The notes under the pieces were generated by a model. That model did no database searches and was not told where the DNA came from. It saw only the letters and a list, made by a program, of their open reading frames with translations. A stretch of 64,000 nucleotides of DNA from Paenibacillus ottowii. Its GTDB lineage: Bacteria > Bacillota > Bacilli > Paenibacillales > Paenibacillaceae. The position numbers and the translations under genes are program-made. This document shows positions 52,355 to 60,614 of the stretch, piece after piece (the stretch's first letter is position 1; every line of letters starts with the position of its first letter). Location: positions 372,001 through 436,000 of the forward strand of contig NZ_VIJZ01000002.1 of NCBI RefSeq assembly GCF_006874425.1, read 5' to 3'.

Positions 52355-53347
52355 TCACCTTTGTGTCATCTTTCTATAGGAAATACCGATCACTAAAAAT
52401 GAAAACAATAAAAGCAGGATCGTCGCCCCTAACATAGCCGGTTGAAGGCTTAGCTCGACATCATGCATATATTTCCCGAAAAACCAAGAAGAGCCAAGAG
52501 CCGATATTAAGCTCAGCAATAGTATTGGGAAAAAATCTTTCCACACATCTATTAATATTTTCTTTTTAGTGTACCCGTTGCTCCATTTGATCTTCATTTC
52601 AGTATTCTTTTTTTCGTTCCAAAAGATCATTACTGATAAGCTATTTACAAAGAGTACGAAAATAAAAATTATGGATGTAATTAATTGATTATTACCTCTA
52701 TCAATTATATGCAAAATATTAACATTTTCCTTGTCGTATACAGAAACCTGCCCAAACATTTTTTCGTTTCCAATAAAATTCAAACCATTTTGTATGGTTG
52801 AACTGCTAACAATATATTCAACACTGGAAGTGATATTATCAGCATTTAAGTTCAGCAAAATTGTTCGATCTATTCTAGTAGGTATATTGTACCCAATAAT
52901 CCCTATGACCTCATAATCCATATGATTATATTCGACATATTTTTTTTCATTTATGGTTTTATTTATGGGGACATCTTTACCAATAACTGCAACATGCGAA
53001 TTAGATATGAAATCAGATTCAGAGAAAAACCTTCCACTTATTAAATTGGGCGGAACATAGTCTCCCTTATATATAACGCCTCGAATATCCTCTCCTTGCC
53101 CGTAAAACCTTCCAAATAATACAGTATCATTTGGTAATGCCTCATATAAAGAAGTAAAGTCAAGTTCAGTTTTTGATGTTTTGAAAAACAAGGCATTATC
53201 ATCATAAAAGTTATTGCTTAGTTTTTTTACGAGATTTACGTTTTCATTATAAAACAATGTAAATAAGCAAGAGAAACTGAACAGGGTAATAGCGATAAAT
53301 AAAAGCACATCTAAAACTTTGACACGAGTTATACGAATATTGTTCAT
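52355..53347 (-). CDS. FtsX-like ABC permease (first of two)
   Basis: 330 residues. Membrane helix at about 13-32, extracytoplasmic part ~35-225, then three helices (about 230-250, 272-290, 302-320). TTEMKIKW-type NTEMKIKWSNGYTKKKILIDVWKD resembles the cytoplasmic coupling helix of FtsX permeases. It follows the secreted-peptide gene after 103 bases containing a TATAAT but no terminator, and is six bases upstream of the second permease. TTGGAGG precedes the ATG. Confidence 0.72.
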   Translation of the reverse strand: MNNIRITRVKVLDVLLFIAITLFSFSCLFTLFYNENVNLVKKLSNNFYDDNALFFKTSKTELDFTSLYEALPNDTVLFGRFYGQGEDIRGVIYKGDYVPPNLISGRFFSESDFISNSHVAVIGKDVPINKTINEKKYVEYNHMDYEVIGIIGYNIPTRIDRTILLNLNADNITSSVEYIVSSSTIQNGLNFIGNEKMFGQVSVYDKENVNILHIIDRGNNQLITSIIFIFVLFVNSLSVMIFWNEKKNTEMKIKWSNGYTKKKILIDVWKDFFPILLLSLISALGSSWFFGKYMHDVELSLQPAMLGATILLLLFSFLVIGISYRKMTQR

Positions 53348-53450
53348 AATGTATCCTCCAAGATAGGTAACAAGGTGAATTGTTTGGTGAATTTTTTATT
53401 ATAGAATTACTAAAAACAGAGATTCATATCAGAAATAATTCGTTGAAAAA

Positions 53451-53897
53451 TTAGATACCGTAGTATGTTTTGGCTACACCGGATCTGAGTGCATTATAGT
53501 TTTCCCAAGCAGACCGCGCATAGGATCTTCCTTGGTTGGCGCTCCATACTCGTCCAGAATCTCCATACACTGATCCATTCAATTGTTCAAAACGTGCTCT
53601 CGTATAACTGTCTAGCTTTGTCGTCCCTTGCTGGGCCTGAGTGTTTCCCCAAACCTGTCTGTTGTTTCTATCCCAATCAATTCCGTGATTGTGATCGTAT
53701 GTTATAGAAGCATTGTCTAATGGAGTAATTGATTTAAGAGTTACATTATTAGGGATATGCAATTCTTCCTTGGTTGAGATTACTAAGTTTGGATCAACTG
53801 CTTGGTTAGGTTCTGCCGCACTGTCGGCAGCATACGCGGGAACACTCGCTAATAAAAGACACGAACTCAATGCAAGACCCATAATTTTTTTCTTCAT
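53451..53897 (-). CDS. Secreted peptide precursor, lactococcin-972-like candidate
   Basis: 148 residues from the ATG at 53897. A clear signal peptide (KKKIMGLALSSCLLLASVPAYA) ends in A-Y-A. An acidic stretch (about 24-75) follows, then a basic, aromatic-rich C-terminal half: HGIDWDRNNRQVWGN, SYTRARFEQLNGSVYGDSG, RVWSANQGRSYARSAWENY, ending AKTYYGI. No Cys. The C-terminal S-G-x-V-W ... Y-Y pattern and the downstream ABC genes recall lactococcin 972 precursors, which block septum formation by binding lipid II, but similarity is weak. An IS element abuts the start codon, leaving no native ribosome site, so present expression is doubtful. Confidence 0.55.
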   Translation of the reverse strand: MKKKIMGLALSSCLLLASVPAYAADSAAEPNQAVDPNLVISTKEELHIPNNVTLKSITPLDNASITYDHNHGIDWDRNNRQVWGNTQAQQGTTKLDSYTRARFEQLNGSVYGDSGRVWSANQGRSYARSAWENYNALRSGVAKTYYGI

Positions 53898-54977
53898 GAC
53901 GGATTGTAATATGAAGTGCGACACCTACTGGAAATAAATAAAAAATGGCCCATGGCCGGATTCGTGTAGAATGAAGGTTCCTACACCACATTCACACAAG
54001 GAGAATCCACCATGAGCTACACACATCTTAGCATAATCGAGCGCAGCAAGCTAGAAATCCTCCACCAGCAGGGGAAAAGTGCTCGAGCCATTGCCAGTGA
54101 ATTGGGCAGGCATCATGCCACCATTTGCCGAGAACTCCGTCGAAATGAAACGCAGAAGCCCTATTGTGCCGAGCGATCTCAGGAGAGCTATGTCCAGCGA
54201 CGTAAGTCCTCCGTCCCAGCCGGAAAATGGACACCACAGCAGTCGGTCCTTATTGAAGAAAAGCTTCATGCCACGTGGTCTCCCGAGCAGATCGTAGAAC
54301 GACTCCGTCAAGAGGGACACCCTGTGGTCTGCTTTAAAACCATCTATCGCTGGCTATATACAGGCCGTTTGGTGAAAGGAGTGCTTGCCGTCCTACGCCA
54401 CAAAGGTAAACGGCAGAAGCCTGTAGAGACACGCGGCAAGTTCGCTGTGGGTAAGACCATCTCTCAGCGTCCGAAAGAGGTTCGTTCCCGGAAAACCTTC
54501 GGTCATTGGGAACTCGATACGGTCGTCTCGGGCCGTGGGAAAAGCAAGGGCTGCGTAGCTACATTCATCGAACGCAAGACCCGACTGTACACCGCCGTTC
54601 CCATGCCTGACCGTACAGCTTTGTCCATGGAAATTGCTTTTGGTGTAGTAGCCTCGCAGTACCCTGACGGTGCATTTCAAACCGCTACTGCAGATCGTGG
54701 CAAGGAATTTGCCTGTTACGCCAGCTTGGAAGAAGCTCATGGCCTACAGGTATATTTCGCAGATCCGTATTCTTCCTGGCAACGCGGCTCGAATGAGAAT
54801 GCCAATGGCCTCTTGCGAGAGTTTTTTCCCAAGGGGACAGATTTTGCGCAAATCACGGATGAAGCCTTGGAGACTGCTCTGCGCTTGATCAACCATAGAC
54901 CACGAAAATGCTTGGGTTGGAGAACCGCTCACGAATCCTTTTCAGAGGAACTGTCGCACTTAGCTTGACAATCCGTC
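53898..54977 (+). mobile_element. IS30-family insertion sequence
   Basis: About 1,080 bases bounded by imperfect inverted repeats. Left end: GACGGATTGT, six variable bases, AAGTGCGACA. Right end (reverse complement): GACGGATTGT, six bases, AAGTGCGACA. The transposase fills it. Flanks show no perfect target duplication (left ...TTCAT, right CAATA...), so the two sides may not come from one insertion event. Left flank begins at the peptide-gene ATG; right flank is inside a WXG100 gene. Confidence 0.88.
54012..54968 (+). CDS. IS30-family transposase
   Basis: 318 residues and apparently intact. An N-terminal helix-turn-helix (LSIIERSKLEILHQQGKSARAI, then ELGRHHATICRELRRN), and the DDE core: HWELDTVVSG, TADRGKEF, NENANGLLREFFPKG. 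CAAGGAGA precedes the ATG. It runs opposite to the neighbouring minus-strand genes, so its left promoter faces away from the peptide gene. Confidence 0.95.
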   Translation: MSYTHLSIIERSKLEILHQQGKSARAIASELGRHHATICRELRRNETQKPYCAERSQESYVQRRKSSVPAGKWTPQQSVLIEEKLHATWSPEQIVERLRQEGHPVVCFKTIYRWLYTGRLVKGVLAVLRHKGKRQKPVETRGKFAVGKTISQRPKEVRSRKTFGHWELDTVVSGRGKSKGCVATFIERKTRLYTAVPMPDRTALSMEIAFGVVASQYPDGAFQTATADRGKEFACYASLEEAHGLQVYFADPYSSWQRGSNENANGLLREFFPKGTDFAQITDEALETALRLINHRPRKCLGWRTAHESFSEELSHLA

Positions 54978-55215
54978 CAATAAAAATAAGTTCCTGTGCT
55001 ACTTTAGATAGTCGCTCAAGCGTCACACTCATGGATTGTCGAGAAACTTGGAATTCCTGAAAAAATTTCTCTTGGGTAGCTCCAGACCAGCCTTGTTGGA
55101 CAAAATCAATTCGTCCATTCAAAAGATTCAGCATACGTTCCATTTCATGCTTTCCGTGTAAGAACTGATCAGCAACTTCCATCAGTTTGTCAGATGGAAC
55201 TAATATTCTCCCCAT
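54978..55215 (-). pseudogene. WXG100 (EsxA-like) protein truncated by the IS element
   Basis: 79 native codons remain: SDKLMEVADQFLHGKHEME, then GRIDFVQQGWSGATQEKFFQEF with the W-S-G turn, then a second helix ending VAQELIFIG. This is the standard two-helix WXG100 secretion partner of ESX/type VII systems (usually about 95 residues). The frame then runs into the IS inverted repeat (GRIVK...) and continues antisense to the transposase before a stop. The last ~15 residues, including any YxxxD/E secretion signal, are lost. Confidence 0.8.
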
Positions 55216-55449
55216 TCTACCACGTTCACTTTAATTTTGATGGAAATAATCTTATCAGAAGGAGATGTTTAGGGACATCCACCTATTATCCTGATATTCC
55301 CTTTTTATATTATGTGACCAATGGACTGAAATAAACAGATTACTATGTCAAAAGTATTATATCCCTTGTTATAAGTTACATGAATCAACGTAGCACTATT
55401 AGTCTTAAACTTCGTCCCTCAACCATATCCTGCAACTCAGGAATGAGTG

Positions 55450-55614
55450 TTAGAAGTTTTTATAATTATGTAGTTGTTGCTTGGTTGTGCTAATTTCTTG
55501 CTGAATTGCATTATAGGCTCGCATTCTTTTTAATGTACTAGTAGGTTCTATACTCAATCCATAAGAATATGCCCTTAACCAGCTCGTCTCGACTTCTGGT
55601 ATGTATAAAGGCTT
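55450..55614 (-). pseudogene. C-terminal gene fragment, unknown
   Basis: An open stretch of about 54 codons ending TAA, stopped upstream, without start. It reads PEVETSWLRAYSYGLSIEP then TSTLKRMRAYNAIQQEIS then TKQQLHNYKNF. The regular helical composition looks coding. No family recognised; proximity suggests it belonged to the WXG100 locus. Confidence 0.4.
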
Positions 55615-55648
55615 TCATGCATGAACATATTTAATGTGAACTGAATAA

Positions 55649-55857
55649 TTAATTCTTTAAATTTTTCCATTTTAGAAATGTATTTATGGCAATAACAAAA
55701 ATTAGAATGATGAGCAAAACATTAGTGAAGTAAGAATGCTATTTAAGTTGCTCAATCTGGTTTCAATGTCCTGTAAACCTGAACTAGTTTTATCCCCTAT
55801 TTCACTTATGCTTGAACTCATCCGATTTAAATACTGTACTAATTCACCTATATCCAT
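55649..55857 (-). pseudogene. Frameshifted small membrane protein
   Basis: An ATG at 55857 with GGAG nine bases upstream starts MDIGELVQYLNRMSSSISEI, continuing GDKTSSGLQDIETRLSNLNS and closing at a stop. In the adjacent frame the sequence at once becomes a membrane helix, NVLLIILIFVIAINTFLKWK, and a stop at 55649. The 209-base span is not a multiple of three, so one indel probably split a ~70-residue amphipathic-plus-membrane protein. Confidence 0.45.
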
Positions 55858-56148
55858 TCAGCACAGCTCCAGTCAAACAAGCGAAAGCAAGCGAGGCACC
55901 TACACAGCATATTCAGCTCAATCCTCTTTATGTTGATCTACCTTACAGTTCTGAGATTGCATCAGCTCCCTTTATGTTATATATATCCTACGTACTGGGC
56001 TTTTAACGATGAAGATTCATTTAAGAATTACAACTCACGCCCACATCAAGTTAAATGCAATTCACATACCTTTATTATATTGCAAAACTCTCTATGGGAA
56101 GGAAGGCTTCTATGCTTTCTAAAAGAATACCCAACAATAATGCTTAAT

Positions 56149-56271
56149 CTATTGAGAAGGTACATGTAGGTTGTTAGCCGCCCATAAAGTTAGCAAGTAG
56201 CAGATGAGTACGACTATGATAATGCTAAAAAAAGAAATGCTCACGATTGTCACAATCTTTTTCAAATTCAT
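56149..56271 (-). CDS. Very small membrane protein
   Basis: 40 residues with AAGGAGTG upstream of the ATG (11-base gap). One membrane helix (about 6-30, IVTIVSISFFSIIIVVLICY), then a short polar tail. Nothing else is recognised. It could be a regulatory small protein, a leader, or part of the degraded region. Confidence 0.4.
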   Translation of the reverse strand: MNLKKIVTIVSISFFSIIIVVLICYLLTLWAANNLHVPSQ

Positions 56272-56349
56272 ATCATAATTCACTCCTTAATTGTAGTCTG
56301 AATATTGTCACTTTCAAAGCAAAGACCAGAGCGATATAGAGCATGTACT

Positions 56350-56742
56350 TTACATTATAATAAAAAACAAAAGGGTAATTACTATTATAGTTAAATATAT
56401 ACTAGAAACCAGTTTCCCGATTTTAGCTCCAAAATCATTAGGTTTTTTGTATCCAATGATTAAACTAGGGATAAAGAAAATGCTGGATAGAAAAATGGTG
56501 TAGTGAAGCCCAGTATTGTTAACATTAGACCATGTGGACAATCCTAAAAGGAAAAGAAAATGATCACCAAGTATGTAATCTCCAAATTCAAAAGAAACAG
56601 CTATACCAAGAAGGGATAACAGCAGCGAAAGTGAACCCCAACCTATTTTTTGTTTGTTTCTTCTCAACAAATAATAGATAATTAGTAAAATTGCGATTGT
56701 TTGTATGCTATATGTCAATATTGATGAAAAAGAATTTGTCAT
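56350..56742 (-). CDS. Hypothetical four-helix membrane protein
   Basis: 130 residues with TAAGGAGG before the ATG. Helices at about 10-26, 36-52, 80-96 and 110-129, short polar loops (RRNKQKIG between helices 1 and 2), and a central loop LGLSTWSNVNNTGLHY. Small membrane proteins of this kind occur as immunity proteins for peptide bacteriocins, but no family assignment can be made. Confidence 0.6.
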   Translation of the reverse strand: MTNSFSSILTYSIQTIAILLIIYYLLRRNKQKIGWGSLSLLLSLLGIAVSFEFGDYILGDHFLFLLGLSTWSNVNNTGLHYTIFLSSIFFIPSLIIGYKKPNDFGAKIGKLVSSIYLTIIVITLLFFIIM

Positions 56743-56942
56743 GAATCCTCCTTAAAGCATTTGTCTTATGTATTATCATATGAAGCAAAATTGACAAAAC
56801 AAGTATATCAAAAGATGTTTTTGTAAAAATAATGTTGGTAGCTCCCAACACATCTTTATGAGTCACCAGCAAAAAGCTATTTTTAAGATATTGTTACATA
56901 GCGTTTTTACTTTATAGTTTTGTACATATGTATTGAATATAT

Positions 56943-56974
56943 AAAGCGTCTTGGATTTAAATCCAAGACGCTCC
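56943..56974. terminator. Terminator of the secreted-protein gene
   Basis: AGCGTCTTGGAT and ATCCAAGACGCT pair perfectly around TTAA, with TTTATATA behind on the minus strand. Confidence 0.8.
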
Positions 56975-56991
56975 CCTGCTTGTAGTAACGG

Positions 56992-57447
56992 TTAGCTAAT
57001 GTCTCCTGTGAACTGACCCGTAGTACCCCAAGCATCGCCCCTAACTTCGTTACCGTTGGCTCTGAATTGAACTATATATTTCCCTGAAGGCATCCCATTA
57101 GGGAATGAATTAACGCTAGTCCACGTTAATGTGTCCCCTTTGCCGACAGTTTTATAGACATACTCTTTCCCGTTACTTTGCAAGCTCCAAGTGAGGTCTG
57201 ATTTTCCTCTATTCTGAACTTTAATCCTTACATGTCCATAACCTTTTTCAACAATTAAGCTCATCGTCGGACTTGTCCCACCAAGGAGCTCATGTACCTC
57301 TTGACCAGTTGATTGGATAACTATGCCCCCATGACCCTTCGGTACTTCAATCCCCATAGCTGGTGCGGCTGGTGCGGCAGATGCGGCTAAAGGAGCTACT
57401 GCCATTAAAGCCAATGCACTTGTAAGAATGATTGCTGTTTTCTTCAA
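56992..57447 (-). CDS. Small secreted protein, unknown function
   Basis: 151 residues starting with TTG (AAAAGGAAG upstream). A signal peptide (KKTAIILTSALALMAVAPLAASAA) is followed by an Ala/Pro spacer and a ~110-residue beta-rich domain: GHVRIKVQNRGKSDLTWSL, GKGDTLTWTS, PSGKYIVQFRANG. This looks like an Ig-like or C2-like sandwich. No catalytic motif and no Cys in the mature part. Confidence 0.65.
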   Translation of the reverse strand: MKKTAIILTSALALMAVAPLAASAAPAAPAMGIEVPKGHGGIVIQSTGQEVHELLGGTSPTMSLIVEKGYGHVRIKVQNRGKSDLTWSLQSNGKEYVYKTVGKGDTLTWTSVNSFPNGMPSGKYIVQFRANGNEVRGDAWGTTGQFTGDIS

Positions 57448-57836
57448 CGAAAAGCACTTCCTTTTCTATAATATGTGGAATAATTAACCATTATATCACA
57501 CAAATAGGAAATGTATGTATAATTTTATTATTATTTTGGAAAATGATTCTTTGGTACTGCTTATAGAATAAAGTTATACACAATAAAAAAGGGACTCTTG
57601 AGAGTCGCTTCGATTAAAAAATTTTTAGTTAAATACTCTGTAGCTTACTGATTGACAAAAATTTATATTCAATTAAATTATTTTGATTATGGAATTATTC
57701 GTGTGCAGAGGCGCTTTAAGCGCTCGTTTGCATAAGAAGCAATTTTATACATCAACAGCTAGCAAAGCGTACGACTATACATGAGCTCTTCTCAGGAGAT
57801 TTGAAATGAAAAGACGCTCTCAGTTCTGCATCCTTA
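57448..57836. other. 389-base gap: terminator and palindrome only
   Basis: Contains a minus-strand terminator (57585-57609: GGACTC/GAGTCC with TTTTTT) for the recombinase cluster and, at about 57710-57730, a palindrome around GCGCTTTAAGCGC. The palindrome has no T-run and could be a protein or recombinase site. No gene seen. Confidence 0.5.
57585..57609 (-). terminator. Terminator of the recombinase cluster
   Basis: GCGACTCT and AGAGTCCC pair on the minus strand with CTTTTTT after. Confidence 0.6.
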
Positions 57837-58115
57837 CTAATCTACTGAATCACTGAATTTTTTGAATTGGTATAACATCCTCCCAAGTTTTAGCTTAACT
57901 ATAATTAGTTCTGCACTTGTCTTATATCTTAATTCGTTCAGCAAAGCAAGAGCTTTTTCTGTCTCTACAGTATACAGAGCGCTATCTGCATGATATTGGT
58001 GGTGTTTAATTACCATTTCAATTATTTCAGTGTATACTTCAAGTGCTCTCATTAATTTAACTCGTTCCCTCTTTAAGCGGTTGTATCTTTCCTCAGACGT
58101 TTCCTTTTCAATCAT
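57837..58115 (-). CDS. Small coiled-coil protein, recombinase partner 2
   Basis: 92 residues, helical and highly charged: EERYNRLKRERVKLMRALEVY, then KALALLNELRYKTSAELIIVK. GGAGTCC precedes the ATG. It resembles the 101-residue neighbour in length and layout (an ER-containing helix, a middle spacer, an L-x-x-L helix), which suggests a shared origin. No family recognised. It is about 150 bases downstream of the other small gene. Confidence 0.6.
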   Translation of the reverse strand: MIEKETSEERYNRLKRERVKLMRALEVYTEIIEMVIKHHQYHADSALYTVETEKALALLNELRYKTSAELIIVKLKLGRMLYQFKKFSDSVD

Positions 58116-58263
58116 CCATTGGACTCCTGTCTTCTACTCAATTACCTTACCAACATGCTCTAGCTCGTCTGAGCTAAATGGAGGGTAAATCATAACAAAT
58201 GTTTTGCAGAGCATTATATGCCATTCACAAACATAAAGACCATTGAAAATAATTCTTTTCAAT

Positions 58264-58569
58264 TTATATCAAATCAGCTTTCAATAACAAAATCCATAAG
58301 CTATCACCAAGTTTGCTTGATACGATTTCCTTGTCAAGTTCCACTAATACCAACCGCCTATTTATTGTATTCACCGTATCTTGCAATTCCAAAATAATTT
58401 TGGCTAAAGTTCTCTGATTAAGATGCTCTCCCCTACTACGCACTGTTGCGAATAAGCCATCAAAAAGAACATTGTAGGTCATCTGCTCAAGTATCAGCAT
58501 ATTCCTTTCAGCGTTTAGTTCCTGAAACTCTTTAAATAATTTTTGTTGTTCTTCGGTTATATCAGTCAT
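58264..58569 (-). CDS. Small coiled-coil protein, recombinase partner 1
   Basis: 101 residues: EEQQKLFKEFQELNAERNMLIL, then LAKIILELQDTVNTINRRLVLVE and a hydrophobic end. Its ATG lies one base after the recombinase stop, with GGAGGGA in the recombinase 3' end, so its translation is coupled to the recombinase. Such tight coupling recalls the small accessory proteins of tyrosine-recombinase transposons (Tn554 TnpC, RIT units), without visible sequence identity. Confidence 0.6.
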   Translation of the reverse strand: MTDITEEQQKLFKEFQELNAERNMLILEQMTYNVLFDGLFATVRSRGEHLNQRTLAKIILELQDTVNTINRRLVLVELDKEIVSSKLGDSLWILLLKADLI

Positions 58570-58570
58570 A

Positions 58571-59548
58571 TCATAGTCCCTCCATAAACGTTATAGGACT
58601 ATGCTTTTGATACTTCTTAGCAATTTCCTCATCCGAAAAGTCCAAATAAGCCTTTTGCGTGACCTCTACGGAAGAATGCCCCGATATTCTACAAAGAGAG
58701 AACCAATCTCCATTATTTAAGATATAATATTTGGCAAAATTATTTCGGAGCTGATGAGGGTGAATATGGATACCAACATTCTCTCCAGCCACACGCAATG
58801 CACGCTCGTAATTCCTTACATCAAGTTGTGTTCCTTTAGTTGTTGGAAACATAAATGGACTTTCTGAGTATCTGTCCTTGTATCGAAGCCACTGTTTTAG
58901 TTCATTAGCTGATTTATAGGAGAAATAAACAAAACGCTCTTGCTTATTCTTTGCATTGATAATATGGATACTTTTGTGCTGGAAGTCAATATTCTCTGGT
59001 AAGATGCTTAAACACTCACCGATCCTCATTCCTGTATCCAAAAGAAGTCGAGAGATCACATAATTTCTATAGCCGTGGAATGTACTTGTTTCAAATTGAT
59101 TAAAAACTCTTTTTAGCTCGTCTGGAGTTAAAGTCTTCTTCATTTTCCGTTCCACTTTAGGGTTTTCTAATTTCTCTACGGGGTTTTTAGGAATCTCCCT
59201 TTCAACCTCATACAGATAATTAAAGAACACTTTTATATTACGAATGTAATTAGCAATTGTTGTTGTTGAAATTTCTTTCTTGTAATCTTTCCTGTTTTCA
59301 GGATGATTAATCTGTCTTGATTCGTCCTTGTTGACGACTGTATATTTTCCTCTCTCCTTCAAGTGTTTGATGTATTGCCGCAAATGACCAGATTGCACTT
59401 TTTTAACTTCTTCGACTTGAAATTCCTTTTTAAGATAGGCAACAATAAGTTTTAACGTTTGTTCGTAGCTTGCCAGTGTCTTACGTGACAAATTTTTAGA
59501 GGAGCAATAAAGCATAAAATTATCTAGTTGAAATTCAAAATCTGTCAT
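58571..59548 (-). CDS. Tyrosine recombinase/integrase
   Basis: 325 residues from the ATG at 59548. N-terminal SAM-like domain (FMLYCSSKNLSRKTLASYEQTLK), a lysine-rich middle, and catalytic domain with LLDTGMRIGECLSI (Arg I), HPHQLRNNFAKYY (His-x-x-Arg), SGHSSVEVTQKAY (His and nucleophile Tyr). It is not XerC or XerD, which lie elsewhere or earlier in the window. It stands 180 bases from the spo0A 3' end, facing the same way. No att repeats were found by eye. Confidence 0.85.
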   Translation of the reverse strand: MTDFEFQLDNFMLYCSSKNLSRKTLASYEQTLKLIVAYLKKEFQVEEVKKVQSGHLRQYIKHLKERGKYTVVNKDESRQINHPENRKDYKKEISTTTIANYIRNIKVFFNYLYEVEREIPKNPVEKLENPKVERKMKKTLTPDELKRVFNQFETSTFHGYRNYVISRLLLDTGMRIGECLSILPENIDFQHKSIHIINAKNKQERFVYFSYKSANELKQWLRYKDRYSESPFMFPTTKGTQLDVRNYERALRVAGENVGIHIHPHQLRNNFAKYYILNNGDWFSLCRISGHSSVEVTQKAYLDFSDEEIAKKYQKHSPITFMEGL

Positions 59549-59730
59549 AACAAAAATACCGCCCTTCATTGGATTTGGACAAACCCAATAAATAACGGTA
59601 TCAGTTGGTATGCTTCATATAAGTTTATCGGTTCAAAACAGGCTATCTCGGATATTTACCACCAAAATTGTTTTAGCTGTAAATGGGTTCCAATCCTCGA
59701 GGTCCTATTACATCAATATTCCTGAACCTT

Positions 59731-60537
59731 TCAGGACACCTTATTCTCAATCCGCAGCTTGTCTGCAACCATCGCAATAAACTCTGAGTTAGTTGGTTTG
59801 GACTTGCTGATATTAATAGTGTAACCGAACAGGTGGGAAATGCTGTCGATATTTCCACGGGTCCATGCTACCTCGATAGCATGACGAATGGCGCGTTCTA
59901 CGCGAGATGCCGTCGTTTTGAATTTTTCGGCAATTGCTGGATACAGAGTTTTGGTGATGGCTCCCAAAATTTCAATGTTATTGTAGACCATCGTAATCGC
60001 TTCGCGTAGATATTGATAGCCTTTGATATGGGCTGGTACGCCAATTTCATGGATGATAGCCGTGATACTCGCATCCAGGTTTTTCGTTTTACCCATAGGC
60101 ACAACATTAGAAGACCGCATGGATGACACAGTCACCGGGCTGTTGCTGACTAATTGCGGTCCTACCAATTGGCGTATACGGTTAGCGAGCACTTCCATGT
60201 CAAACGGCTTCAAAATATAATAAGATGCCCCGAGCTGAACGGCCCTCTGTGTAATATTTTCTTGACCGAATGCAGTCAGCATAATGATTTTCGGTTGTGG
60301 AGTCAGGTTCATTTCTCTCAAACGCTCCAATACACCGAGACCATCCAGATGAGGCATAATAATATCTAAAATAAGTACATCAGGTATGTTGCGGGATTCT
60401 GCGATGCGTTGGAGCACTTCTTCGCCGTTGAAGGCGATTCCTGTAACTTCCATATCCTCCTGATCGGAAATATATTCAGCAAGCAAATTCGTAAATTCCC
60501 GGTTGTCATCAGCCAACAATACCTCAATTTTTTGCAA
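59731..60537 (-). CDS. spo0A: Sporulation master regulator Spo0A
   Basis: 268 residues. Receiver domain with the acidic pocket (LLADDNREF), phospho-Asp58 in LILDIIMPH and the Lys in YILKPFDME. The C-terminal effector domain includes [20 protein letters not shown] and [17 protein letters not shown], the DNA-reading helix that binds TGNCGAA boxes, and [23 protein letters not shown]. It starts with TTG seven bases after AAGGAGG. It is controlled by a sigma-H promoter and 0A boxes upstream. Confidence 0.98.
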   Translation of the reverse strand: MQKIEVLLADDNREFTNLLAEYISDQEDMEVTGIAFNGEEVLQRIAESRNIPDVLILDIIMPHLDGLGVLERLREMNLTPQPKIIMLTAFGQENITQRAVQLGASYYILKPFDMEVLANRIRQLVGPQLVSNSPVTVSSMRSSNVVPMGKTKNLDASITAIIHEIGVPAHIKGYQYLREAITMVYNNIEILGAITKTLYPAIAEKFKTTASRVERAIRHAIEVAWTRGNIDSISHLFGYTINISKSKPTNSEFIAMVADKLRIENKVS

Positions 60538-60614
60538 TGTACTTCCTCCTTATTGAGTGTTATTCCATTGGGACATCTGTTTGCACTTCATAAATATTTC
60601 TTGTCGGAGTATAT

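Larger units (their letters stand above)
55216..56148. other. Degenerate region with gene fragments
   Basis: Over 900 bases without an intact recognisable gene. It contains two minus-strand fragments listed separately and a plus-strand frame (about 55867-56006) reading SEAPTQHIQLNPLYVDLPYSS that has no start site. AT-rich. Most likely decayed coding material next to the WXG100 remnant. Confidence 0.5.

Noticed and set aside
53898..53924. GTG start adding nine residues to the peptide precursor
   Set aside because: These codons are the IS inverted repeat; the signal peptide begins naturally at the next ATG.
54889..54977. C-terminal tail of the WXG100 frame
   Set aside because: This part is antisense to the transposase 3' end and inverted repeat, not native WXG100 sequence.
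55812..56006. A 64-codon plus-strand frame
   Set aside because: No ribosome site; it overlaps the better-supported minus-strand pseudogene. It was kept only as a comment on the degenerate region.
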